Assembly (NCBI GenBank): GCA_937959285.1
Contig: CALGAR010000141.1
Span: 1-13,174, forward strand
DNA from: an uncultured Bryobacterales bacterium
GTDB lineage: Bacteria; Acidobacteriota; Terriglobia; Bryobacterales; Bryobacteraceae
Reading direction: 5' to 3'
Length of the DNA stretch: 13,174 nucleotides
Each line of letters opens with the position of its first letter. Within the stretch, counting starts at the first letter, position 1. Of the stretch, positions 1-6,355 are shown piece after piece. The notes under the pieces were generated by a model that saw only the letters and a program-made list of their open reading frames with translations, did no database searches and was not told where the DNA came from. The translations under genes and the position numbers were made by a program.

Positions 1-19
1 GGAATATTCCAGAGCGGTC

Positions 20-49
20 CGGCCCGGTTTTTGGCCCACTCCCGGGCCG
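20..49 (-). terminator. GC-rich hairpin downstream of dnaK (possible terminator)
   Basis: Perfect 8-bp inverted repeat, CGGCCCGG at 20-27 and CCGGGCCG at 42-49, with a 14-base loop, starting 18 bases beyond the dnaK stop codon. A smaller stem (GGCCC/GGGCC) can form inside the same stretch. No run of U follows on the dnaK strand, so it is not a classic intrinsic terminator. It could act as an RNA 3'-end stabiliser or part of a factor-dependent terminator. Confidence 0.35.
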
Positions 50-67
50 CCACTCCTCAAAGGCAGA

Positions 68-1984
68 TTACTTCTTGTCTTCGACGTCGACGAACTCCGC
101 GTCTACGACATTCTCACCCGGCTTGGACTCGCCGCCGGTTTTCGTCTCGGTTCCCTGACCCGCCTGGCCACCGGGCTGCGACTGGGCTTTGTACATCGCC
201 TCGGCGAGCTTGTGGCTGGCCTGCGTCAGCTTATCGACGGATGCGTTGAGCCGCTCCAGGCTGGCGTTCTCGTTGATCGCTTTACGCGTTTCATCCAAGG
301 CTGCCTGAACGTTGGCCTTATCCTCCGCGCTGATCTTATCGCCGTGGTCCTTCAGCATCTTCTCTACCTGATAGACCATCGAATCAGCGCGATTTCTAGC
401 ATCCACCTCATCGCGCCGGCGCTTGTCTTCTGCAGCGTGTGCCTCGGCGTCGCGCGCCATCTTCTCCACTTCCTCCTTGCTGAGGCCGGAAGAGGAGGTG
501 ATGGTAATCTTTTGCTCGTTGCCGGTCGCCCGGTCCTTTGCGAGCACGTTCAGAATACCGTTGGCGTCGATGTCGAAGGTCACCTCAATTTGCGGGACAC
601 CACGCGGTGCCGGCGGGATACCGACCAGTTGGAAGACACCAAGCAATCGGTTGTCCTTCGCCATGGCACGCTCGCCCTGGTAAACCTTGATCTCAACCGA
701 GGTCTGATTGTCCGAGGCCGTGGAGAACACCTCGGTTTTCTTCGTTGGAATGGTTGTGTTCCGCTCGATCAGCTTTGTGAACACACCGCCCAGGGTCTCG
801 ATGCCCAGCGAAAGCGGGGTGACGTCGAGCAGCAGGACGTCCTTCACCTCGCCGCCAAGCACGCCGCCCTGAACAGCCGCCCCAATGGCTACAACCTCAT
901 CCGGGTTGACGCTCTTGTTCGCCTCCTTGCCGAAGAAGTTGCGGACGATTTCCTGAACCTTCGGAATACGCGTGGATCCGCCGACGAGAACGACTTCGTC
1001 GATCTTGTCCGGCGTCAGCCCGGCATCGGCAAGAGCCTGCTTGCAAGGCTCAATTGTCCGCTGGATGATGTCATCAATCATCTGCTCGAAGCGGGCACGC
1101 GTCAGCTTCTTGACAAGGTGCTTTGGACCGGTTGTCGGGTCGCCGTAAATGAACGGAAGGTTGATCTCGGTTTCGTACAGCGTGGAAAGCTCGATCTTCG
1201 CCTTCTCTGCGGCCTCACGCAGACGCTGCAAAGCCATGCGGTCGCGCGAGAGATCGACGCCTTCTTCCTGCTTGAACTCCTGAATCAGCCAGTCCACCAG
1301 GCGCTGGTCGATGTTGTCGCCGCCAAGGTGAGTGTCACCGTTCGTAGACTTCACCTCCACGACGCCATCGCCAACTTCGAGAATCGAGATATCGAACGTA
1401 CCACCGCCAAAGTCGTAAACGGCAATGGTCTCGTCCTTCTTCTTGTCGAGGCCGTAGGCAAGGGCAGCTGCCGTCGGCTCGTTAATAATGCGCTTGACCT
1501 CCAGGCCAGCAATCTGGCCGGCGTCTTTGGTCGCTTGGCGCTGAGCGTCATTAAAGTAGGCGGGAACGGTAATGACGGCGGCCGTCACTTTTGTACCCAG
1601 ATACGCTTCTGCGGCCTCCTTCAGCTTGCTCAGGATCATCGCCGAGATTTCCGGCGGCGACAGCAGCTTCCCGCCAGCGTCCACCCGCGCATCCCCCCTG
1701 TCGCTCCGCTTGACATGGTAGGGCACGAGCTTCATTTCTTCGTTGACTTCGTCATAGCGCCGGCCCATGAAGCGCTTGATGCTATAAATGGTGTTTTCTG
1801 GATTCGTAACCGCTTGACGCTTCGCAACTTGTCCAACCAATCGCTCTCCGGACTTGGTGAAGGCCACGACAGAAGGTGTGGTTCGGCCTCCTTCCTGATT
1901 CGGGATTACGACCGGCTGCCCGCCTTCCATAACCGCAACAACAGAATTTGTGGTCCCGAGGTCAATCCCAATGATCTTGCTCAT
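68..1984 (-). CDS. dnaK: Molecular chaperone DnaK (Hsp70)
   Basis: ATP-dependent cytoplasmic Hsp70 chaperone that binds exposed hydrophobic segments of unfolded proteins, normally working with DnaJ and GrpE. At 638 residues it has the normal family length. Visible landmarks are the N-terminal phosphate-binding signature IDLGTTNS (7-14), NEPTAAALAYG (168-178), the second signature DFGGGTFD (191-198), the third signature VLVGGSTRIPKVQ (332-344), the interdomain linker DVLLLD (382-387) followed by the substrate-binding beta domain starting at TPLSLGIETLGG, a helical lid, a G/Q-rich tail from about residue 600 and the acidic end EFVDVEDKK. The start is the ATG whose upstream GGAGG lies 11 bases away. 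A TTGACA-N17-AATAAT promoter lies about 90 bases upstream. No CIRCE element was seen. The 67 bases visible downstream contain no dnaJ or grpE, so the gene may be monocistronic. Identification is secure. Confidence 0.99.
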   Translation of the reverse strand: MSKIIGIDLGTTNSVVAVMEGGQPVVIPNQEGGRTTPSVVAFTKSGERLVGQVAKRQAVTNPENTIYSIKRFMGRRYDEVNEEMKLVPYHVKRSDRGDARVDAGGKLLSPPEISAMILSKLKEAAEAYLGTKVTAAVITVPAYFNDAQRQATKDAGQIAGLEVKRIINEPTAAALAYGLDKKKDETIAVYDFGGGTFDISILEVGDGVVEVKSTNGDTHLGGDNIDQRLVDWLIQEFKQEEGVDLSRDRMALQRLREAAEKAKIELSTLYETEINLPFIYGDPTTGPKHLVKKLTRARFEQMIDDIIQRTIEPCKQALADAGLTPDKIDEVVLVGGSTRIPKVQEIVRNFFGKEANKSVNPDEVVAIGAAVQGGVLGGEVKDVLLLDVTPLSLGIETLGGVFTKLIERNTTIPTKKTEVFSTASDNQTSVEIKVYQGERAMAKDNRLLGVFQLVGIPPAPRGVPQIEVTFDIDANGILNVLAKDRATGNEQKITITSSSGLSKEEVEKMARDAEAHAAEDKRRRDEVDARNRADSMVYQVEKMLKDHGDKISAEDKANVQAALDETRKAINENASLERLNASVDKLTQASHKLAEAMYKAQSQPGGQAGQGTETKTGGESKPGENVVDAEFVDVEDKK

Positions 1985-1995
1985 TTCTTTGCAGT

Positions 1996-2000
1996 CCTCC
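1996..2000 (-). promoter_or_regulatory. dnaK ribosome binding site
   Basis: On the minus strand GGAGG (within AGGGAGGA) stands 11 bases before the dnaK ATG at 1984. The spacing is slightly long but supports this start. Confidence 0.7.
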
Positions 2001-2074
2001 CTTAGAGAAACCCTCGTACAAACGTTCGGCTCACGGTGCTCCTGCCCGCGCCCTGCTCAAGTTAGCCTATCTTT

Positions 2075-2103
2075 ATTATTAAAGTTTAGTGGATTACTGT
2101 CAA
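2075..2103 (-). promoter_or_regulatory. Predicted sigma70-type promoter of dnaK
   Basis: On the minus strand a perfect -35 hexamer TTGACA (2098-2103) is followed by exactly 17 bases and AATAAT (2075-2080), one mismatch from TATAAT. It points at dnaK and would give a leader of roughly 85 bases. The -10 lies inside a perfect 5+4+5 inverted repeat (CTTTA-ttat-TAAAG, 2071-2084), which could be an operator. The whole promoter overlaps the open frame that leads into modA on the other strand. Confidence 0.75.
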
Positions 2104-2849
2104 GATTTGGGTGCTTCCTCTTCGCCGCCTGCTTGGCCTATGGCGCTGAGATTCTCGTCGCCTCCGCCTCCGACCTGGCCCCGATGCAGCAAGCGCTGGC
2201 GGATGCCTTTCGAGTCGCGTCGGGCCACAGTCTGCGATTTGTACTCGGGTCGAGCGGGATGCTGGCCCGCCAGATCCGGAACGGGGCGCCGTACGACGTC
2301 TATCTCTCGGCGAATGAGGAATTTGTAAAAGAACTCGCAAACTCCGGGCACCTGCTGGAGGATTCAGTGCGGGTCTACGGGCTGGGACGCGTCGCATTGT
2401 GGTCACGCCGGCCTGAGCTTCGCAGCCTCTCTAAATTGGATGCCGAGTCCGTGCGTCATATCTCAATCGCAAATCCGGCCCATGCCCCGTACGGACTGGC
2501 GGCGCGGCAGGCGCTCGAGAGCCAGGGGTTGTGGAAGAGCCTGAGTCCGAAGATCGTCTACGCAGAGAACGTCAGGCAGGCGTATGAGTACGCCCGGAGC
2601 GGGAATGCGGATATGACACTCACGTCCTGGACCTTGGTCTTTGACAAGGGCGGCGTCCTGATTCCGCAGGAGTGGCACCGCCCGATCCGGCAAGTCGGGG
2701 GAGTCGTTACCCGGTCAACCCAGCGGGAGGCCGCCCTGCAGTTCCTCCGCTTCCTCACCAGCACCCCCGGACAAAACATCCTCCACAGCCTCGGATTGTT
2801 CGGGGCCGCTCCCGTCGGCCCAAGGAAGAGCACCGGAGGGAAAGACTAG
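2097..2849 (+). CDS. modA: Molybdate ABC transporter substrate-binding protein (ModA-like), start uncertain
   Basis: Periplasmic binding protein that would capture molybdate or a related oxyanion and hand it to a ModB/ModC permease. The mature region starts AEILVASASDL. It then shows the family features GSSGMLARQIRNGAPYDVYLS (oxyanion-site serine region and the 'PxDVxxSA'-type segment) and AHAPYGLAARQALE, and ends in TPGQNILHSLGLFGAAPVG. A hydrophobic signal sequence (FGCFLFAACLAYGA) precedes it. The start is a problem. The in-frame candidates ATG 1950, ATG 1971 and TTG 1989 lie in or beside the dnaK start and would add a long odd extension. The next TTG (2133) would remove the signal peptide. 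I mark the CTG at 2097, which gives a normal-length signal peptide but has no good ribosome site. No modB or modC is nearby. Family is clear; exact substrate and start are not. Confidence 0.85.
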   Translation: MSRFGCFLFAACLAYGAEILVASASDLAPMQQALADAFRVASGHSLRFVLGSSGMLARQIRNGAPYDVYLSANEEFVKELANSGHLLEDSVRVYGLGRVALWSRRPELRSLSKLDAESVRHISIANPAHAPYGLAARQALESQGLWKSLSPKIVYAENVRQAYEYARSGNADMTLTSWTLVFDKGGVLIPQEWHRPIRQVGGVVTRSTQREAALQFLRFLTSTPGQNILHSLGLFGAAPVGPRKSTGGKD

Positions 2850-3025
2850 CTCGTTGCTATTGCCGGATCGACATGAGCGGCAATCTCATCGAGTTTAACC
2901 AGTGCCATTAAGTCCAGAGTGCCGGCCCGCTCAACGAACGAATAGAAGTTCTTCAGCCGCTACGACCGGTTCATCAGCAGCCGGTACACGAGGTGCAAGC
3001 ACTGGTCCACGGTCAGCGGAATCAT
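2846..3025 (-). pseudogene. Coding-like relic with an internal stop
   Basis: On the minus strand, from an ATG at 3025, a frame reads 21 codons (beginning MIPLTVDQCLHL), meets TAG at 2960-2962, then continues 37 further protein-like codons (including KNFYSFVERAGTLDLMALV and KLDEIAAHVDPAIA) to a stop at 2846-2848, inside the modA stop. The composition looks like real protein, not random sequence. It is in a different frame from the glycosyltransferase relic just upstream, so the two could be one gene broken by a frameshift and a stop, or two fused remnants. I do not recognise the family. Confidence 0.35.
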
Positions 3026-3383
3026 CCGGTCCGAAGGAAGCAATGGTCATGGTCGAGGAGTTGGAGGCCGTTGGCGGGTGCCTTACTGATGCGCTTACTG
3101 CCGGGATACCTTGATCGATATGGTAAACGTTCTTTACACCGGCTGCCTTTAGTTTGTCCACATCCGAGACCCGGTGTACGAAACAAGCTGCCGCCATCCG
3201 AAAGGCGTCAGCGTAGTCCAGAAACCGGGGATTCGTCACCGAGTGTAAGGTCACGTCCCCTAAGTCTCCGGGCAATCGACGGAAACCCTCTCCGAACTGC
3301 CGCCTTGAAAGCGATTGCAGGGCAGCAACGAGGACCAGAGGACCAAAAAGGAACCACCGAAGGCTCCTAGCCGGTTGGAGAAC
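2931..3383 (-). pseudogene. Decayed glycosyltransferase (GT4-like) fragment
   Basis: The minus-strand frame is open from just after a TAA at 3384-3386 down to the TGA at 2931. Codons from about 3275 to 3030 read like the middle of a family-4 glycosyltransferase: VTLHSVTNPRFLDYADAF, then CFVHRVSDVDKLKAAGVKNV, YHIDQGI, and TMTIASFG. In intact relatives these correspond to the end of the N-terminal Rossmann domain ('VHxxxDxxRLKxxGxxxNVxxxPHG') and the start of the C-terminal one ('IASFGFxxPHKG'). After TIASFG the similarity stops. The N-terminal half and the whole nucleotide-sugar-binding domain are missing, so it cannot be a working enzyme. It lies downstream of wzt on the same strand and is probably what is left of a glycosyltransferase of the same polysaccharide locus. 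The assignment rests on remembered family motifs only. Confidence 0.5.
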
Positions 3384-3386
3384 TTA

Positions 3387-3610
3387 AGGAAAGCGTTCAC
3401 CCGCCGGGCACCGTGAGTTGGTAAAGGCGAGAGTCCATTTTCCCTAGGAACCCAATTCGCAAGAGAGAGAAGCTAATCTTCCTTGCTTCTCCGTCCCTAG
3501 CTGATTCGGCTCAAGGGCTAGCTGGCGCCAATGTCAGAAGCACCAGACTATAGCGAAACAACCTCACGGGTCACGACCAGCGAGAGAGTAGTCGGTAACT
3601 AAAGCAGCTC
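3387..3610. other. Non-coding stretch with small inverted repeats
   Basis: No credible reading frame on either strand. It contains two short inverted repeats: GAGAAGC (3467-3473)/GCTTCTC (3485-3491), and a CTAGC/GCTAG pair flanking about 14 bases around 3497-3521. I see no tRNA, no riboswitch that I recognise and no insertion-sequence ends. Confidence 0.5.
3467..3491 (-). terminator. Weak hairpin downstream of the gmd-wzm-wzt operon
   Basis: A 7-bp perfect stem with an 11-base loop, about 120 bases beyond the wzt stop. On the minus strand it is followed by TCTCTTG, only partly U-rich. It could end the operon transcript, but this is a weak call. Confidence 0.25.
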
Positions 3611-4399
3611 TTATCTGCCGGCGGCCGCGTCCCTTTGATATTGCGCAAGAACCTGCGAGGGCTTGCCGTCTGCGACGATTCGCCCCTTAGACAAATAGAT
3701 CACACGGTTGCAAAGCTGCTGGATGTGTCCCATGCCGTGGGAAACAATGAAAACAATAGCTCCGCGACTAATCAACTTCTTTATGCGGAAGAAAGATTTC
3801 CGTTGAAACTGTTCGTCACCCACGGATAAGACTTCATCCAAGAGAAGAATCTCGGGCTGAATCTGCGTGCTAATGGCGAAAGCGAGCCTAGCCACCATTC
3901 CAGACGAATAGGTCTTTATGGGTGCGTCGAAGAAGACCCCAAGTTCCGCAAATGCCGCGATCTGAGGAATCAGCTCATCCATCTCCTTGCGAGAGATGCG
4001 ATAGATGGACCCGTATAAGTAAGCATTCTCCCGCCCCGTCAGTTCGTGATTGAATGCGGCGCCAAGTTCAAGCAGGGGATTTACTCGACCCCGAATGTTC
4101 ACTGTCCCGGTTGTAGGCTCAATGATCCCCGCAATGACCCGTAACGCGGTACTCTTGCCAGATCCGTTGGGGCCAACGATGCCAACGATCTCCCCGGGGT
4201 TCACACTAAGGCTAAAGTTCCGGAGCGCCCAGAATTCGGACGACACAGACGGCGAGCCGAACAAACCGAGCACGCGACCTTTGATTGTCCGGCGATTCTC
4301 CGGCACCAGGAGATATCGAACCCCCACATTCTCAAGCGATACGTGGATTCCGGCAGCGGTCTCTTGCGAACTAATTGGTTTAGATACAGTAGCTGCCAT
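3611..4399 (-). CDS. wzt: ABC polysaccharide exporter ATPase (Wzt/KpsT-like)
   Basis: Cytoplasmic nucleotide-binding subunit that powers export of a lipid-linked polysaccharide through the Wzm permease. In 262 residues it shows Walker A GPNGSGKST (76-84), the subfamily segment ELGAAFNHELTGRENAYLYG (111-130), ABC signature YSSGMVARL (164-172), Walker B ILLLDEV (184-190), D-loop SVGD (192-195) and switch histidine H221. The signature begins SSGM, as usual in this exporter class. It stops soon after the ATPase core (ends AQYQRDAAAGR), so it lacks the C-terminal carbohydrate-binding domain of the longer Wzt proteins of E. coli O8/O9a. By family logic, export would not need recognition of a terminal cap. 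The ATG is 6 bases after the wzm stop and has only a weak AAAG before it, suggesting coupled translation. Confidence 0.95.
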   Translation of the reverse strand: MAATVSKPISSQETAAGIHVSLENVGVRYLLVPENRRTIKGRVLGLFGSPSVSSEFWALRNFSLSVNPGEIVGIVGPNGSGKSTALRVIAGIIEPTTGTVNIRGRVNPLLELGAAFNHELTGRENAYLYGSIYRISRKEMDELIPQIAAFAELGVFFDAPIKTYSSGMVARLAFAISTQIQPEILLLDEVLSVGDEQFQRKSFFRIKKLISRGAIVFIVSHGMGHIQQLCNRVIYLSKGRIVADGKPSQVLAQYQRDAAAGR

Positions 4400-4405
4400 C
4401 TTTAT

Positions 4406-5182
4406 TTATAGGTACAAGTAAAAGGACTTTTGTGATCGGAAGAAAATGGTCGAGCCAAGAACGAGAGCGACAAGGGCGTAGAGCGTCGCGAGAAGGACTG
4501 TCTCGCCAGAAGGAACAACGCCTGACGCAATGGGCTCCTGAAACATTCGGATAAACGGTAACACCGGGTTAGCTTCGAAGTAACGCCGAGCATCAGGAGG
4601 AAGGGCCGAAAGCTTGTAGAGGATCGGCGTGAAAAAGAAAAGAAGAAAACTGAAGCTAGCCCAGAAGAAACTGAAATCACGCACAAACACGTTGATGGTG
4701 GCGAAAAGAAAGGACAATCCCAGCACGAGAATAATCAACGCAATCACTGAAACGGGAAGAAACAGCATCGCTGCGCTGAACTTCGCCCCAAAAGCCAGCA
4801 TCAGCAGGAAAACAACGGCGAGGCCCGCCACAAGATCCAGCAGATTCACGAAAAGCGTCACTATCGGAAAGGCGCCCTTTGGTATGAAAATTCGATTCAC
4901 ATAGTTGGCGTTTCCTACGATCGACATCGTCGAAGCGCTGGTTGCAGCCGCGAAAAAGGTCCAGGGAATATACCCGGCAAAGAAATAAACGCCAAAAGAC
5001 CTCATGTCCTGCCGGTTTAAGAAGGAGAACACGATGGTGAGCGCAAGCGACACGAACAAAGGATTGAGAAGGGTCCAGAGAAATCCGAGAACGGATCCGC
5101 GGTATCGAGTCCTTAACTGCTGTAGCGTGTATTGAATGATGAATTCCCGATAGTCGAGGATCTGTTTGATTTGATGCGACAT
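4406..5182 (-). CDS. wzm: ABC-2 type polysaccharide export permease (Wzm-like)
   Basis: Inner-membrane permease of the O-antigen/capsule-type exporter, partner of the ATPase encoded next. From the ATG at 5182 it has 258 residues, typical for the family. About six hydrophobic segments are seen (roughly 33-56, 64-84, 107-130, 138-162, 172-190, 228-247). Family motifs include TRYRGSVLGFLWTLLNPL near the start, NRIFIPKGAFP (96-106) and NVFVRDF (164-170). The frame is open 40 codons further upstream to 5302, but that extension lies inside the gmd coding end and reads like a shadow, so ATG 5182 is chosen. It begins 5 bases after the gmd stop and has no clear Shine-Dalgarno, consistent with coupling to gmd translation. 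Confidence 0.94.
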   Translation of the reverse strand: MSHQIKQILDYREFIIQYTLQQLRTRYRGSVLGFLWTLLNPLFVSLALTIVFSFLNRQDMRSFGVYFFAGYIPWTFFAAATSASTMSIVGNANYVNRIFIPKGAFPIVTLFVNLLDLVAGLAVVFLLMLAFGAKFSAAMLFLPVSVIALIILVLGLSFLFATINVFVRDFSFFWASFSFLLFFFTPILYKLSALPPDARRYFEANPVLPFIRMFQEPIASGVVPSGETVLLATLYALVALVLGSTIFFRSQKSFYLYL

Positions 5183-5187
5183 AGGGT

Positions 5188-6204
5188 CTAGACCGAAACG
5201 GCGGCCTTCCGACGGCACTGTGAAAGATCGACACCCAGTGCCCGGCAGTCTGACTCGAGCATCTCGTACACGAGGTCCGGGAAACTGGTGCGAGAGCTCC
5301 AATTGAGTACAGCCTTGGCTTTGGCGGGATTACCGATCAGCAATTGAACCTCGGCCGGACGGTATAACTGTGGATCGATCACGATATAGTCGTCCGCCTT
5401 CAGACCGGCGAAATCGAAGGCCATATCCGCAAATTCACGCACAGAATGAGTTTCTCCTGTGGCGACAACATAATCGTCCGGTTCATCCTGCTGGAGCATT
5501 AGCCACATCGCTTCTACATAATCTCGCGCGTGGCCCCAGTCTCTCTTGGCTTCCAGGTTTCCGAGCCGCAGTTCCTTTGCCTTCCCGGCTAGAATCGAAG
5601 CGACGCCGAAGGTGATCTTTCGGGTAACAAACTCGAAGCCTCGACGGGGAGACTCGTGATTGAACAGTATTCCCGCAGAAGCGTGAATGCCATACGCTTC
5701 CCGATAATTGCGCGTGAGGTCAAAACCGGCCACTTTGCTGATGCCATAGGCGGATCGAGGATGGAAGCGTGTCGTCTCCGATTGCGGGACTTCCGCAACC
5801 TTGCCAAACATTTCACTGGATCCCGCAAAGTAGAACCGGCACTTCGGGCAGACGGCCTTTAAGGCAGCCAGGACGTAGTGGGTACCGTTGATATTGGTGT
5901 TGATCGTGGAAAACTCGTCCTCGAAGGAGTAGCTCACAAAGCTTTGCGCAGCCAGATGGTAGCACTCATCCGGCTGGACCTTCTGGAACGCCTGATAGAT
6001 GCTCGGAAAGCTCTCAAGCGAGGCGCTGTGCAACTGCAGCTTATCCTGGATATGCGCAATACGCTCCAGACGGTGCCCAGGGTCCTGAAGCGCCACACGA
6101 CGGACCAGACCGTGAACCTCGTACCCTTTCGACAACAGAAGTTCCGCCAGGTAGGAGCCGTCTTGCCCCGTGATGCCCGTGATTAGCGCTCTTCTGCCCT
6201 TCAT
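5188..6204 (-). CDS. gmd: GDP-mannose 4,6-dehydratase
   Basis: Converts GDP-D-mannose to GDP-4-keto-6-deoxy-D-mannose using bound NADP, the branch point to GDP-D-rhamnose, GDP-L-fucose and GDP-perosamine. In 338 residues (normal length) it shows the Rossmann motif GITGQDG (10-16), the RR pair (35-36) expected for NADP binding, the catalytic set S129/E131 in GSSEMFG with Y153 and K157 in YGISK, the GMD-specific NHESPRRG (182-189) and FVTRKIT, and RDWGHARDYVEAMWLML (221-237). These line up with T132, E134, Y156 and K160 of E. coli Gmd, with Ser in place of Thr, a substitution common in the family. AAGGGG stands 5 bases before the ATG. First gene of the operon; wzm follows after 5 bases. No reductase or epimerase (rmd, fcl) or perosamine synthase is in the window. 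Confidence 0.95.
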   Translation of the reverse strand: MKGRRALITGITGQDGSYLAELLLSKGYEVHGLVRRVALQDPGHRLERIAHIQDKLQLHSASLESFPSIYQAFQKVQPDECYHLAAQSFVSYSFEDEFSTINTNINGTHYVLAALKAVCPKCRFYFAGSSEMFGKVAEVPQSETTRFHPRSAYGISKVAGFDLTRNYREAYGIHASAGILFNHESPRRGFEFVTRKITFGVASILAGKAKELRLGNLEAKRDWGHARDYVEAMWLMLQQDEPDDYVVATGETHSVREFADMAFDFAGLKADDYIVIDPQLYRPAEVQLLIGNPAKAKAVLNWSSRTSFPDLVYEMLESDCRALGVDLSQCRRKAAVSV

Positions 6205-6209
6205 TTGAA

Positions 6210-6215
6210 CCCCTT
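6210..6215 (-). promoter_or_regulatory. gmd ribosome binding site
   Basis: AAGGGG on the minus strand, 5 bases before the ATG at 6204. It fixes the gmd start. Confidence 0.65.
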
Positions 6216-6246
6216 CGATTTGAACTGTGTGAAACCGCCGAAAGCC

Positions 6247-6256
6247 GCCACGTGGC
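6247..6256. promoter_or_regulatory. Perfect 10-bp palindrome, operator candidate
   Basis: GCCACGTGGC is fully self-complementary. It lies 10 bases downstream of the TATAAT used on the minus strand, so it would sit at about the first transcribed bases of the gmd operon. That is a usual place for a repressor site. The regulator is unknown. Confidence 0.4.
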
Positions 6257-6265
6257 AGATTTTCG

Positions 6266-6271
6266 ATTATA
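6266..6271 (-). promoter_or_regulatory. -10 element of the gmd operon promoter
   Basis: Perfect TATAAT on the minus strand, about 55-60 bases upstream of the gmd ATG. At a 17-base spacing the -35 position reads GCGACC, only three of six matches, so the promoter would be expected to be weak or activator-dependent. On the plus strand a TATACT at 6283-6288 may serve the divergent gene, with no good -35. Confidence 0.55.
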
Positions 6272-6355
6272 CAATAAGGGCTTATACTGGTCGCTGTTTT
6301 TCTACCAGGTGCGTGTTACCTTCTTGTTCGTTGGCCGGTGATTACTTTGGAGCCG

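Noticed and set aside
212..2005. 597-codon open frame on the plus strand
   Set aside because: It lies antisense to dnaK over nearly its whole length. Long open frames opposite Hsp70 genes are a known by-product of their codon use. The translation has no recognisable domain and no ribosome site.
1985..2100. CIRCE/HrcA element upstream of dnaK
   Set aside because: The TTAGCACTC-N9-GAGTGCTAA dyad is not present; only the short CTTTA/TAAAG repeat is.
2993..3370. 125-codon plus-strand frame in the gap
   Set aside because: Low-complexity, Arg/Ser/Pro-rich translation opposite the more convincing minus-strand glycosyltransferase relic.
3371..3610. Possible group II intron or mobile-element end
   Set aside because: Phrases such as GTGAG and paired repeats hinted at it, but there is no domain V hairpin, no reverse-transcriptase frame and no terminal inverted repeats.
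4677..5234. 185-codon minus-strand frame overlapping gmd and wzm
   Set aside because: Same strand but shifted frame relative to wzm. The translation is not membrane-like and conflicts with the clear ABC-2 permease.
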